From the NCBI RefSeq assembly GCF_009901525.1, contig NZ_CP019288.1:1550001-1614000 (forward strand): DNA of 64,000 bases. The letters run 5' to 3'. This document shows positions 1-10,474 of this stretch, one piece after another. Numbering within the stretch: the first letter of the stretch is position 1; each line of letters begins with the position of its first letter. Made by a program: the position numbers and the translations under genes. Origin of the DNA: Kordia antarctica. GTDB taxonomy: Bacteria; Bacteroidota; Bacteroidia; Flavobacteriales; Flavobacteriaceae. A model generated the notes under the pieces. It was not told the origin of the DNA, searched no databases, and worked only from the letters and a program-made list of their open reading frames with translations.

Positions 1-3000
1 AACCTGAAATACTATCATTGAACACAGATTTTCCTAGATCGGCCATACCTACATTTGAAGGTTCTAGGTTTCACTTTTCATTAAACTTTGACGAATCTAA
101 AGAATTAAAAGAAATAGCATTCAAATCGTCATCTACGTTATTTATGACGCTATCTTCTTTGTGGAAGGTATTATTTTATAAATACACTAAACAGGATGAT
201 TTGGTGATTGGTACTCCAATTTCAGGGCGCGATCACGGTGATTTGGAAAACCAAGTAGGCTGCTATATCAATACACTGGCAATACGATCAAAGTTAAATC
301 CTGAGAGTACTTTTTATGAATTTGCAGCACATGAGAAAGAACGAGTTCTTGAAGCATTTAAACATCAATCATATCCATTTGACCAACTGATTGACCAATT
401 GGGTTATTCGTATGAACCAAGCCGATCACCTCTTTTTGATTTTATGATTAATGTAGGAGAAAGTGATGCAGATAATAAACCTATTGATCCTTTTCATCAA
501 CTGAATCAACGAAGCAAGTTTGACCTGTCATTTTCATGTAATGAAGCATCAGAAATACTTCATTGTTCATTGGAGTACAAAAGTCTTCTTTACAGTCAAC
601 AACGTATAGAATTATTGGTTTCTCATTTTAAAACCTTAGTAAAACAGGTTAGTACAAAAACCAATTTTCCTATCAATAAACTAAGTTTGATGAGCTTGGA
701 AGAACGAACAAAAGTAACCAAAGGATTCAATGAAACGTACGAAAGTCTTCCGCAGGATATTACTGTTTGTGATCTATTCTTTGATCAAGCGAAACTCCAT
801 CCAAATCAAACAGCTATTTATTTTAAAGGAAAGAAATTTACTTACAAATACTTAAGTGAAAAGGTTAGAAAAATTCAATATTGGCTACAAAACACTCATA
901 ATGTTGGTATTGGTACTCTTGTCGGAATTCATATGAATAGAACACCCGATATGGTAGCCACACTGCTTGCCATTATGTCTAGCGGAGCCACTTATATTCC
1001 TGTTGATATTAATTATCCTCACAAAAGAAAAGAGTATATCCTTAAGGATTCCGAAGTTTATCTAGTAGTATGTGATTCTGAAGAATTATCAGAACTTTAT
1101 GACGTTAAAATGATGCTTTTGCCATCTGATAAAGAAAAAATAACCAACGCTAACAAACCTCAACATACACATTGTAAGCCTGAAAGTATTGCTTATCTTA
1201 TCTATACTAGCGGATCTACTGGTAAACCAAAAGGTGTTGAGGTCACGCACAAAAACCTTCTAAATTTACTTTTATGGGCAGGAAAACAATTCAGTACATA
1301 CGAACTTTCTGGACTCTTAGCTTCGACTTCCATTTGTTTTGACCTTTCAGTGTTTGAGCTTTTTTCACCGTTAACTCATGGGGGAAGCATCGTGCTCATG
1401 GATCATGTGTTGGAATTGATGGAATCTGAAGATAAAGCGAAAGTTACTTTAATTAATACAGTGCCATCTGCCGCCTTAGAGTTGGTAAAAGCTGACGCCA
1501 TTCCTAAACAAGTACAATCTGTTATTTTAGCTGGTGAAGTACTTAGACGCAATTTAGTGAATCAGATGTATCAACTTGATCATATTCAATCGGTTTATAA
1601 TTGCTATGCGCCTTCAGAAACAACTACTTACTCTACACTGGAATTGGTTCATTCGAAGAATATTTCGGAAGAACCTAGTATAGGACAACCAATTTTAAAT
1701 ACATCTATTTTTATTTTAGATGAACACATGAAGTTAGTTCCTTTAGGAATAAAAGGCGAATTATATATTTCTGGCGAAGGAGTTACTAAAGGATATTATA
1801 ATAGATCAATTTTAACTCAGGAAAACTATGTAACTATATATCCTTTTGGAGATTTACAACCTGTTAGAGCATACAAAACAGGAGATTATGGAGAATGGTA
1901 TTTTGATGGAAGAATAAAGTTGTCTGGAAGAGAAGATAATCAGATTAAATTGAGAGGTTATCGTATTGAAATTGGAGAAATTGAAGCTCAACTTGTAAAG
2001 TATCCGGAAGTATCTTCTGTATGTGTTTTGAAAAAATCTGATGAAGATCATGAGTATCTTGTGGCTTACGTTCAAACAGATCATACTAAAATAGAAGAAT
2101 CAGAACTAAAGCAATTTTTACAACAAAGATTGCCCTCTTATATGGTTCCTGATACAATTGTCTTTCTAAAAAAATTTCTACTTACTCCAAATGGAAAGAT
2201 AGACAAGCTCGCACTTCCAAATCCGCAAATCAAAACACTTCATTCTATAAATGAAATAAATTTTAACTCAGAACTAGAGTTAAAGTTGGCAACTATTTGG
2301 TCTAAAATTTTGAACTTGGAAGTAGTACTTCCGCAAGATCATTTTTTCAAATTAGGAGGACACAGTCTGAAAGCCGTTCGTCTCATTACGAAAATTTACA
2401 AACAGTTAGGTGTTCAGTTAAAAATCAATGACATTTTTACGCATCCTACATTAGAACAACTTGCACAATTCCTTAAAGGAAAGGATACAAATACATCTTC
2501 TGCCATTCCACAAATTCGTTTGGCAGATCATTATGAAGTCTCTCCACAACAAGAGCAATTATGGTTGCAAGCTAAGTTGGAGCAAAACCCAGTATCCTAC
2601 AATATTCCAATGCAATTTGAAATAAATATTCCCTTGAATTTCAAAATTCTTGAAGAAGCATTTCTAAAATTAATTGGAAGGCATGAAAGTCTCAGAACAA
2701 GTTTTTTAGAAATTGAAGGCGAATTGCGACAACGTGTTTCTCCATTGGAGCAATGTCAATTCAGTATAAAATTAACAGACTTATGTAGGCAACCAAATCA
2801 AGAACAGCTTATTAAAAATATTGTAGCTCATGATCTGATGCAGCCATATAATCTTACAAAACCTCCTTTGATTAGAGCGCATCTTATTATTACAGCGCAA
2901 AATTGCTATCAACTATTGCTCAATGTTCATCATATTATAAGTGATGGTTGGTCATTGTCCATAATGATGAGAGAACTCTTTGAGTTTTATGATAAATTGG

Positions 3001-6000
3001 CGCAAAATGAAACCAACTTCCCTACGCAGCTTCCTGTTCAGTTTAAGGATATTGTGGCGTGGCAAAATGCACGTTTGCGAGGAGATGAAAACACAGCGTT
3101 AAAAAATTATTGGATGAATCAATTGTCTGGAAAAATCATACCAATAGACCTTCCTTTAGACAAACCACGTACAGAAATAAAGACTACTTCGGGTAAAATA
3201 TTTTTTGGTAGCATAAGCAAAGACATTGTAATACCATTTAAAAAGATATTGGCTACATATGAAGCGACATTATTTATGGGATTCTTAGCTGTTTTCAAAA
3301 CACTTATCTACAAATATACAGGCTCAGAAGATATTATTGTAGGTTGTCCAATAGCTGGTAGAGATCACCCAGATATGGAAGGACAACTAGGATTGTACAC
3401 TAGAACTTTGCCTTTGCGTTCTAAGCTTTCAGGAACAACTCCTTTTTCAACTTTTCTTCAACATTTACGAGATATTACGCTTTCAGGATATCAAAATCAA
3501 CTTTATCCCTTTGATTTGGCTACGGAAGAACTTAAAATTAAACGGAATCCAAGCCGTTCGTTACTCTTTGATATAATGGTTGTAATGCAAAATTTTAATG
3601 AATTGGATCAACCTGACTCTCAACAGCAAAAAGAAGACAGTGAAAATACAATTCAAAATATTCATCAGGAAGAAGTGTTTTGTAAGTATGATTGGCTCTT
3701 TTCTATTTTTGAGGTAAATGGAGGACTTGACATGAAGGTTGAGTATAATACCGATTTGTATGAAGAAGCTAAAATTGAACAGTTTATTGCCCATTTGTCC
3801 ATTTTGATGAAAAACGCAAGTTCAAATCCTAATGAACTGATCAATAATCTTAGGTTCTGCTATAAAGAGGATTTACGCGTTCAAAAACAGTTTAATAGTT
3901 TGCTCCAAAAAAATAAACCGTTACCTCTTGACGAAATAAAAATAAACGATTATTACACGGATTCTAAAATTCAACATAAATATACAGCATTATCAATTTC
4001 AAACTTTTTTTCGGATAAACACGGAATTGGCACTCATAAAATTGTCGCTATCATAGATTCCGACAATTTGGAAACAGCTACGCTAATACAAGGCATTAAA
4101 CAAGCTGAATGTCATCTACTTATACTCCAATCAGAAATAGCATTGGAACACATGAAGCGTGACGTAGATATCGCCAAGGTTGAAGTGATTATTGCTTCTA
4201 CGACTGATTCACTTAAAGGAGAACAATTACTTTGGGGATGTAAATCAATGAAACATTTATTAGTGCTAGACGCTATTCATGATGCCAAAAAGCATACAAC
4301 AAAAGCCATTATTCAAGACAAATACTGGAATGATCTTTCATCTTCTAATGACATTTTCGAACAATCTGGAAGACCTTTGCAAACAGATTGGAAAGGAGAA
4401 ATGAAAACCTTGAAACATCATTTAAAAAATAGATTAGACAAAACCTGTAAAATACTCGAAATAGGTTGCGGCAATGGACTTATAATGAATGAAATAGCCT
4501 CAGATGTAGATTACTATACTGGAATAGACTTCTCTGATAGACAGCTTCAACTTGCCAGAAAAAATAAACGAAAAAATAAACTCAGAAATGTTAGCTTGTT
4601 TCAAATGGCTGCACATGAAATCAGTGAATTGGAAGCAGCACATTTCGATTTAATTATTCTTTCTGATGTAGCACAATGGTTCGATAATTACAACTATTTT
4701 GAAACAGTACTCGAACTTTCACTGAAAAAGTTAAATACCGGCGGAGTTATATACTTAAAAGGACTTCCAGAGTTAGTGAAAAGAAAAACTTTTTTAAGAA
4801 AAAACGACTTGAGCTTGCCTTTAATTGCAGATCTTGTTGAACATGGTTTATGGTTTTCGAAAGCATATTTCTCCTTTTTAGGTAAAAAATTGCCTAACAT
4901 AGAAACGCTAACCTGGGGAGAAAAATTAACTAAAAGGCAATCATTAAATGATAGTTGTAGATTTGATGTACTGATTACAGCAACTAAAAAGTCTCCAAAA
5001 CAATCCGTAAAAAATATAAAACGTCGATGGACAAATCAAGATCTGATTTCAATACCTCATTCAACTCATTCTGCAAAACATACATTTCAATGGACCTGCA
5101 AGCATGATGAAGAATTGTACACTTTTGACGCTACACAGTTGGCACAACAACAGCAATGGCTTGAAAATCAGTTTCCTGAACTTACGCAATTAAAAAGATA
5201 TCACACTATTCCGCATAGTATATTATCATTTCCAACATCTTCGGCAGAAGTATCACTAATAGCTTTTTCACAGTTTTGCAATCATGAGTTTACCTCAAGT
5301 AAGCATGCTAAAGATGTAGCATTGGTATGCACTGCAGCAGAGTTTAGTAGATTGATTGATTTGCATGAGGTTGATTCAAGTATTTCACTGTTTAAGCATC
5401 TAAAATTGGTTGTTGTCTTTGAAGGCTTCTTAAGTCAGCACAATTGGTCTCGAATTTCTGTTCTGACAAACACGAAAGTCATTCAATTAGCAGGACTTCC
5501 TAATGCTCCCGTAAAATGGTTTGTTTATGAAGGTCAAGAGCAAGTATCAGTTGCAGGTATAGTTTTAGGCAAGCCAGTTTCGTATATGGAAGCGTATTGT
5601 TTGGACTCCGCAAATAAGAGTCTGCCTCCAAATATTACTGGAACTATCTGTTTGGGAGGTTTGGCGATTCCTAAAAATTTCAAAGCTAGCTTTCAGCATC
5701 CTTTCAACAATAAGAAATATGTTTTTAAGAGTAAACTTCAAGGTCGATGGACAACAAATGGATTGCTTATTATGCACGTACCAGATCCTATCAATTTGCT
5801 TCATCTCCAGCGCATTCAGCAAGAAACAGAACATTATTTGAATCTGCGACCAGAAGTTAAAGGAGCAGTTGTACAAATTATAGATTTTGAAAAAGGGAAT
5901 CCATCGCTTCAAATTTATATTGAAACAGATGATAAACAAATGGATTCCGCACAATGGAATCAATTGATCAAACGTCATATAGCTGGTATTAATATCCCAA

Positions 6001-9000
6001 TTTCTATTCAAAAAAAGGTATTACCAAGAACAACAGGAGGCATTATCAACAAATCATTATTACAGGGAATTTTTGAAGCACCTAGTTCATTCACCGAACA
6101 AGAAGTGGCTAAAATTTGGAAAGCTGTTTTGAAGATAAAAAAAGTGAGCGTTGTAGATCATTTTTTCCATGAAGGAGGAAATTCTATTCAGGCGCTTCAA
6201 CTTATTTCTAAACTCAATAGTGAACTTCAGCTTTCGTTATTGGTGCTAGATATTTTTGAATATCCTACAATTAGAGAGTTATCCAACAAAATAGGAGAAT
6301 TATCAAATTCTGGGGAATCACAAGGAATTCCATCAGTGAAGCTTGCTGCTTCTTATGAAATATCTCATGCTCAGAAACGATTATGGATTATTTCTCAATC
6401 TCTTGATGCTTCATTGGCGTATCACATTAGTGAAACTTTCCATATAGATGAATTTAACGAAGAATTATTTAATAGAACTTGGTATGATCTTATGGAAAGG
6501 CACGAAAGTCTGAGAACTTATTTCTTTGAAAGCGAAAAAGGAATTAGACAAGGTATTATGAGTTCATCAGATTTTCAGATCGATATAGAAACCGTAGATC
6601 TTACGCATGATTTTCATCCAGATTCTACGATAGCACATATTTCGCAAGAGCGTTCAGAATATTTCTTTGATTTGGAAGAAGCACCTTTGTTTCGTTTAAC
6701 AGTATTTAAACTTCCTTTCAACCAAGCTGTCATTCATACAACTATGCATCATATTATAACAGATGGCTGGTCTACAGTAATTTTAAAAAAAGAGTTTCTC
6801 CAAATGTATACCAATTACGTTCGCGGAATAACGCATCGACTTCCTACTCAAAAAATTACGTATAAAGATTTTGCGCATTGGCAGAATAATATCTTGAATA
6901 GTGAAGAAATTACAGCTTCTAAAAACTGGTGGCTAAAACTATTTGATTCAGAGATAACACCACTTCAGCTTCCTACGGATTTTAGGAGAGCCAATGTTCA
7001 ATCTTATAACGGAAAGGTTCATTCTTTTCATATTGAGGAAGAATTACTGATCCCTTTCAGAATATTATTAAAGCAACATGAAGCCACGGAATTAATGGGA
7101 CTTATGACCATTGTAAATATATTATTGTATCGATATAGTGGGCAATCTGACATTGTTATTGGATCTCCTATTACAGGAAGGGAACATCCAGATTTAGAGT
7201 CTATTATAGGGTTTTTTGTACAAACTATGGCTATTAGAAATCAGTTTGATAAAACGGATTCCGTTAGTCAAGTATTAAAACGAGTAAAAGAAGTATGTTT
7301 GGGAGCTTTTAGTCACCAATCGTATCCATTTGATTCATTGGTTGAAGAAATCAATCCGCCACGTGAAAAGGGACGATCTCCTCTTTTTGATGTGATGCTA
7401 GTGTTACAAAATATATCTGATCAAAACACGGTAGATTCAACTTATACAAGCATTTCTGAAGATCAGAATACTCATGCGAAATTTGATCTTGTTTTTGGTT
7501 TTGAAAGCACTCAAAATGAGCAAGGAATGAACTGTTCCATTGAATACAAATCTGGTCTTTACTTACCTGAAACTATTCACAGAATGGCGAATCACCTTAA
7601 AAAAATATTGAAAAACATAATTAAAAATCCTGATTTACCTGTTTCTCAAGTGAATTTTATGGATGAAGCCGAAAGAGAGTTTGCTCTTTTTGGGTCAAAT
7701 AATCCCGTAGTAAATATTTCTAATAAACCGAGAACGCTTGTAGCTTTGTTTGAAAAGCAAGCAGCACAAAATCCGCTATCCAAAGCTTTAACATTCAGAA
7801 ATCGAAGTTGGTCATTTGAAGAATTAAAACATGCTTCAGATGCATTAGCTGCGACATTAATTCATCATCAAGGGATTCAAAAAAATGATTTGATAGGTCT
7901 CATGATGAATCGTTCGGATCAGATGATCGTTGCATTATTAGCCATTTTAAAAACTGGCGCTGGATATGTGCCGTTGGATCCTAACTATCCTTTAGACAGG
8001 TTGCATTACATGATCAACGACAGTGCAATTAAGCTAGTTGTTACAGAAAGTGAATTAGTACACCTCACTGATGGTTTTAACACTTCACACTTTTGTATTG
8101 ACAGTGATGAAGCTCTTCATATGGATCTTCAAACACATCCTATTAATGTAACTGTTGAAGGAAATAACCCAGCTTTTGTAATATACACTTCTGGATCTTC
8201 TGGAAATCCTAAAGGTGTACTGATTAGACATCATAATGTTGTCAATGCTATTATTTGGAGTATTGACTTTTTCAATCCTGAAGGAAAGTACAGTACTTTT
8301 TCAAGTACTTCCATCAACTTTGACCTCTCGGCATTAGAAATTTATCAAAGTCTTGGAAGTGGCGGACATCTAATAATTGGTGATAGTATATTCGATTTAG
8401 CTGAAAATAATAACATACCACATATTGACCTTATGTTTGGTGTTCCTTCCGCAATACGTGAGTTAGTTAAACTAAAAGCGATCCCAAAAACGGTACACAT
8501 GGTAAGTATGGGAGGCGAAGCTTTGGACAGGCAATTGGTTAATGAAGTGTTTCAACTGGAACATGTAGAATATGTAAATAATATGTATGGACCATCGGAA
8601 ACATCTATCATAGCTACAAATGCTCCACTTAAAAGAGGAGATTCTACAATACCTCCAATTGGGAAACCATTGCCCAATATAAGAATGTATGTTCTTAATG
8701 AAAACCTTGAGCCAAACCCGATAGGTACTATTGGAGAACTCTACATTAGTGGTATTTGTGTCGCCGATGAAGGTTACCTCAACAATCCTGAGAAAAGCGA
8801 ACTGGTATTCATGGATGATCCTTTTGTAAAAACGGATCGCATGTATAAAACTGGTGATTTGGGAAGACGCCTTAGCGATGGAAATATTGCTTTTGTAGGA
8901 CGCGCAGATCAGCAAATAAAAATTCGAGGATTTCGGGTTGAAATTGGTGAGATTGAAGCGCGTTTGTCAGCTCATAAAGATATTAAAGAACTTTCTGTGT

Positions 9001-9527
9001 TGGCTGTAAAAGATAGTAATGATGATAGTTATTTAGAAGCATACGTTTTATCTGAAAATATAGTATCAGGTTATGAATTGAAGTCTTGGATGAAAGTGTC
9101 ATTGCCAGAATACATGGTACCACAAAAGTACATTCAAGTTGAAGCTTTTCCTTTGATGCCAAATGGCAAACTGGATAAAAAGAAACTCAGAAAACTGGGT
9201 GGTAAAACCTTGAGTTCAGTTCAGGATGAGGTAAAAGCAAGAAATGAGATTGAAGCCAAGCTCACACTAATCTTTATGGACTTACTTGGTTTAGCTACTG
9301 TAAGTGTAAAGGATGATTTTTTTGAAATTGGCGGACAAAGTTTGAAAACCATTCGGATGTGTTCTAAAATCAGTCAAACTTTTGGTATATCGCTCTCTAT
9401 AAAAAGTATTTTTAAACTAAGAACTATTGAACAGATAGCTCTTGAAATTGAAGCTATTCTTTGGGTTAAGAAAACGCTAGAAAGTATTCAAGAAAAAGTA
9501 ACACAACAAAAAACAATTGAAGTATGA
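1..9527 (+). CDS. Non-ribosomal peptide synthetase, 5' end outside window
   Basis: Large NRPS. The frame is open through the left edge, so the protein begins upstream and enters here inside a condensation domain. Residues are counted from a TTG at base 18. Order: C-terminal half of C1 (1-235); A1 (250-750, YTSGSTGKPKG at 396); T1 (GGHS, Ser783); C2 (845-1270, HHIISDG at 971); a degenerate adenylation-like stretch split by a SAM methyltransferase (about 1315-1990, LEIGCGNG at 1480); T2 (GGNS, Ser2056); C3 (2120-2560, HHIITDG at 2244); A3 (2580-3080, YTSGSSGNPKG at 2723); T3 (GGQS, Ser3108). No thioesterase or reductase follows T3, so release must come from another protein. The TGA overlaps the next ATG. 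The NRPS call is certain; the product is unknown. Neighbours suggest a hydrazine-bearing building block. Confidence 0.97.
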   Translation, partial: PEILSLNTDFPRSAIPTFEGSRFHFSLNFDESKELKEIAFKSSSTLFMTLSSLWKVLFYKYTKQDDLVIGTPISGRDHGDLENQVGCYINTLAIRSKLNPESTFYEFAAHEKERVLEAFKHQSYPFDQLIDQLGYSYEPSRSPLFDFMINVGESDADNKPIDPFHQLNQRSKFDLSFSCNEASEILHCSLEYKSLLYSQQRIELLVSHFKTLVKQVSTKTNFPINKLSLMSLEERTKVTKGFNETYESLPQDITVCDLFFDQAKLHPNQTAIYFKGKKFTYKYLSEKVRKIQYWLQNTHNVGIGTLVGIHMNRTPDMVATLLAIMSSGATYIPVDINYPHKRKEYILKDSEVYLVVCDSEELSELYDVKMMLLPSDKEKITNANKPQHTHCKPESIAYLIYTSGSTGKPKGVEVTHKNLLNLLLWAGKQFSTYELSGLLASTSICFDLSVFELFSPLTHGGSIVLMDHVLELMESEDKAKVTLINTVPSAALELVKADAIPKQVQSVILAGEVLRRNLVNQMYQLDHIQSVYNCYAPSETTTYSTLELVHSKNISEEPSIGQPILNTSIFILDEHMKLVPLGIKGELYISGEGVTKGYYNRSILTQENYVTIYPFGDLQPVRAYKTGDYGEWYFDGRIKLSGREDNQIKLRGYRIEIGEIEAQLVKYPEVSSVCVLKKSDEDHEYLVAYVQTDHTKIEESELKQFLQQRLPSYMVPDTIVFLKKFLLTPNGKIDKLALPNPQIKTLHSINEINFNSELELKLATIWSKILNLEVVLPQDHFFKLGGHSLKAVRLITKIYKQLGVQLKINDIFTHPTLEQLAQFLKGKDTNTSSAIPQIRLADHYEVSPQQEQLWLQAKLEQNPVSYNIPMQFEINIPLNFKILEEAFLKLIGRHESLRTSFLEIEGELRQRVSPLEQCQFSIKLTDLCRQPNQEQLIKNIVAHDLMQPYNLTKPPLIRAHLIITAQNCYQLLLNVHHIISDGWSLSIMMRELFEFYDKLAQNETNFPTQLPVQFKDIVAWQNARLRGDENTALKNYWMNQLSGKIIPIDLPLDKPRTEIKTTSGKIFFGSISKDIVIPFKKILATYEATLFMGFLAVFKTLIYKYTGSEDIIVGCPIAGRDHPDMEGQLGLYTRTLPLRSKLSGTTPFSTFLQHLRDITLSGYQNQLYPFDLATEELKIKRNPSRSLLFDIMVVMQNFNELDQPDSQQQKEDSENTIQNIHQEEVFCKYDWLFSIFEVNGGLDMKVEYNTDLYEEAKIEQFIAHLSILMKNASSNPNELINNLRFCYKEDLRVQKQFNSLLQKNKPLPLDEIKINDYYTDSKIQHKYTALSISNFFSDKHGIGTHKIVAIIDSDNLETATLIQGIKQAECHLLILQSEIALEHMKRDVDIAKVEVIIASTTDSLKGEQLLWGCKSMKHLLVLDAIHDAKKHTTKAIIQDKYWNDLSSSNDIFEQSGRPLQTDWKGEMKTLKHHLKNRLDKTCKILEIGCGNGLIMNEIASDVDYYTGIDFSDRQLQLARKNKRKNKLRNVSLFQMAAHEISELEAAHFDLIILSDVAQWFDNYNYFETVLELSLKKLNTGGVIYLKGLPELVKRKTFLRKNDLSLPLIADLVEHGLWFSKAYFSFLGKKLPNIETLTWGEKLTKRQSLNDSCRFDVLITATKKSPKQSVKNIKRRWTNQDLISIPHSTHSAKHTFQWTCKHDEELYTFDATQLAQQQQWLENQFPELTQLKRYHTIPHSILSFPTSSAEVSLIAFSQFCNHEFTSSKHAKDVALVCTAAEFSRLIDLHEVDSSISLFKHLKLVVVFEGFLSQHNWSRISVLTNTKVIQLAGLPNAPVKWFVYEGQEQVSVAGIVLGKPVSYMEAYCLDSANKSLPPNITGTICLGGLAIPKNFKASFQHPFNNKKYVFKSKLQGRWTTNGLLIMHVPDPINLLHLQRIQQETEHYLNLRPEVKGAVVQIIDFEKGNPSLQIYIETDDKQMDSAQWNQLIKRHIAGINIPISIQKKVLPRTTGGIINKSLLQGIFEAPSSFTEQEVAKIWKAVLKIKKVSVVDHFFHEGGNSIQALQLISKLNSELQLSLLVLDIFEYPTIRELSNKIGELSNSGESQGIPSVKLAASYEISHAQKRLWIISQSLDASLAYHISETFHIDEFNEELFNRTWYDLMERHESLRTYFFESEKGIRQGIMSSSDFQIDIETVDLTHDFHPDSTIAHISQERSEYFFDLEEAPLFRLTVFKLPFNQAVIHTTMHHIITDGWSTVILKKEFLQMYTNYVRGITHRLPTQKITYKDFAHWQNNILNSEEITASKNWWLKLFDSEITPLQLPTDFRRANVQSYNGKVHSFHIEEELLIPFRILLKQHEATELMGLMTIVNILLYRYSGQSDIVIGSPITGREHPDLESIIGFFVQTMAIRNQFDKTDSVSQVLKRVKEVCLGAFSHQSYPFDSLVEEINPPREKGRSPLFDVMLVLQNISDQNTVDSTYTSISEDQNTHAKFDLVFGFESTQNEQGMNCSIEYKSGLYLPETIHRMANHLKKILKNIIKNPDLPVSQVNFMDEAEREFALFGSNNPVVNISNKPRTLVALFEKQAAQNPLSKALTFRNRSWSFEELKHASDALAATLIHHQGIQKNDLIGLMMNRSDQMIVALLAILKTGAGYVPLDPNYPLDRLHYMINDSAIKLVVTESELVHLTDGFNTSHFCIDSDEALHMDLQTHPINVTVEGNNPAFVIYTSGSSGNPKGVLIRHHNVVNAIIWSIDFFNPEGKYSTFSSTSINFDLSALEIYQSLGSGGHLIIGDSIFDLAENNNIPHIDLMFGVPSAIRELVKLKAIPKTVHMVSMGGEALDRQLVNEVFQLEHVEYVNNMYGPSETSIIATNAPLKRGDSTIPPIGKPLPNIRMYVLNENLEPNPIGTIGELYISGICVADEGYLNNPEKSELVFMDDPFVKTDRMYKTGDLGRRLSDGNIAFVGRADQQIKIRGFRVEIGEIEARLSAHKDIKELSVLAVKDSNDDSYLEAYVLSENIVSGYELKSWMKVSLPEYMVPQKYIQVEAFPLMPNGKLDKKKLRKLGGKTLSSVQDEVKARNEIEAKLTLIFMDLLGLATVSVKDDFFEIGGQSLKTIRMCSKISQTFGISLSIKSIFKLRTIEQIALEIEAILWVKKTLESIQEKVTQQKTIEV

Positions 9528-10474
9528 GTACATTGACTATTACCAATATTTCTGTATATATTCCTGATCATAGGATTACTGTAGATGAATTATTTACATC
9601 AATACCTGTAGCTTCTATTCCTTCCTTTACTGGTGGAGATGGCGATTATTTGCAGTATCTCAAATCAGATTTGGGATATTCTTCCATCAGAACAGCTGGC
9701 AAACTTAAAGATACTGATTTGCTTATAGGAGCTGCCGACCAACTTTTTGATTTGGATATTGTAGCACCTGAAGATATTGATTTTCTTTTTATGGCTCAGG
9801 AAAGCGATGTAATACAAAAGGAAAATTCTGGGCAATTTCTACAGATGGAGTTTGATATGAATCGTGCTAAAATCATGACCATTTCTGGACATCATTGTGC
9901 AAATGTAGATGCTGCTATATATATGGCAAATTGTGTAGCAAAATCTGATCTCTCGATAGAAAAAGTTCTTATCGCTGGAGTTGTATCTATACCTTCAGCG
10001 GAAAAACGTATGGTAGGCTCTTATGGTGTTCTTGGTGATGCTGCTACTTGTATTTTACTGGAGAGAAATGCAACATCTGGATTTGAGTTGGTGTATACTC
10101 ATATGGTTTCCTTGGGCTTGCTTCATGAAATAGATTTAACTAAAGACGTTTCGCTTTTACTTTGCAAGTATTACACATTGTGTCTTACTGAATTAATGGA
10201 GAAGTCTGGTTTTTCAGATAAAGATATTGACCATATTATTATTCAAAATGCTAACACAGCACTAATTAATCAATGCATATCTGCTGTTGACCTAAACACA
10301 GCTAAAGTGTTTTCAGATAACTTAAATACTTATGGGCATCTTGACAGCATAGACCTTCCACTAAATATGAGAGATCTTATGAAAAAAGGAATTAATGATG
10401 GTGCTCACATCCTAACATTTGGATCGGGTATTAACGGATCTTTCATCGCATCAATCTTTAAATATTCAGCATGA
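9524..10474 (+). CDS. KAS III-like (FabH-fold) acyltransferase/condensing enzyme
   Basis: A 316-residue protein of the ketoacyl-ACP synthase III/thiolase fold. The probable nucleophile is Cys125 in SGHHCANVDAA, matching the FabH Cys region. Where FabH has its catalytic His (HQAN), this protein reads IIQNAN, so that His appears to be Gln. A later NTYGHLDS motif supplies a His. This pattern, seen directly, suggests acyl transfer more than classical decarboxylative condensation, as in KAS III-like acyltransferases of natural-product pathways; that is inference. It overlaps the NRPS stop by 4 bases and the next gene by 4 bases, so it is translationally coupled. It likely acts on a carrier-bound intermediate of the same pathway. 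Confidence 0.75.
   Translation: MSTLTITNISVYIPDHRITVDELFTSIPVASIPSFTGGDGDYLQYLKSDLGYSSIRTAGKLKDTDLLIGAADQLFDLDIVAPEDIDFLFMAQESDVIQKENSGQFLQMEFDMNRAKIMTISGHHCANVDAAIYMANCVAKSDLSIEKVLIAGVVSIPSAEKRMVGSYGVLGDAATCILLERNATSGFELVYTHMVSLGLLHEIDLTKDVSLLLCKYYTLCLTELMEKSGFSDKDIDHIIIQNANTALINQCISAVDLNTAKVFSDNLNTYGHLDSIDLPLNMRDLMKKGINDGAHILTFGSGINGSFIASIFKYSA

Noticed and set aside
18-20. TTG at base 18 as the true NRPS start
   Set aside because: The frame is open through the left edge and the protein begins mid-condensation domain, so the start is outside the window.
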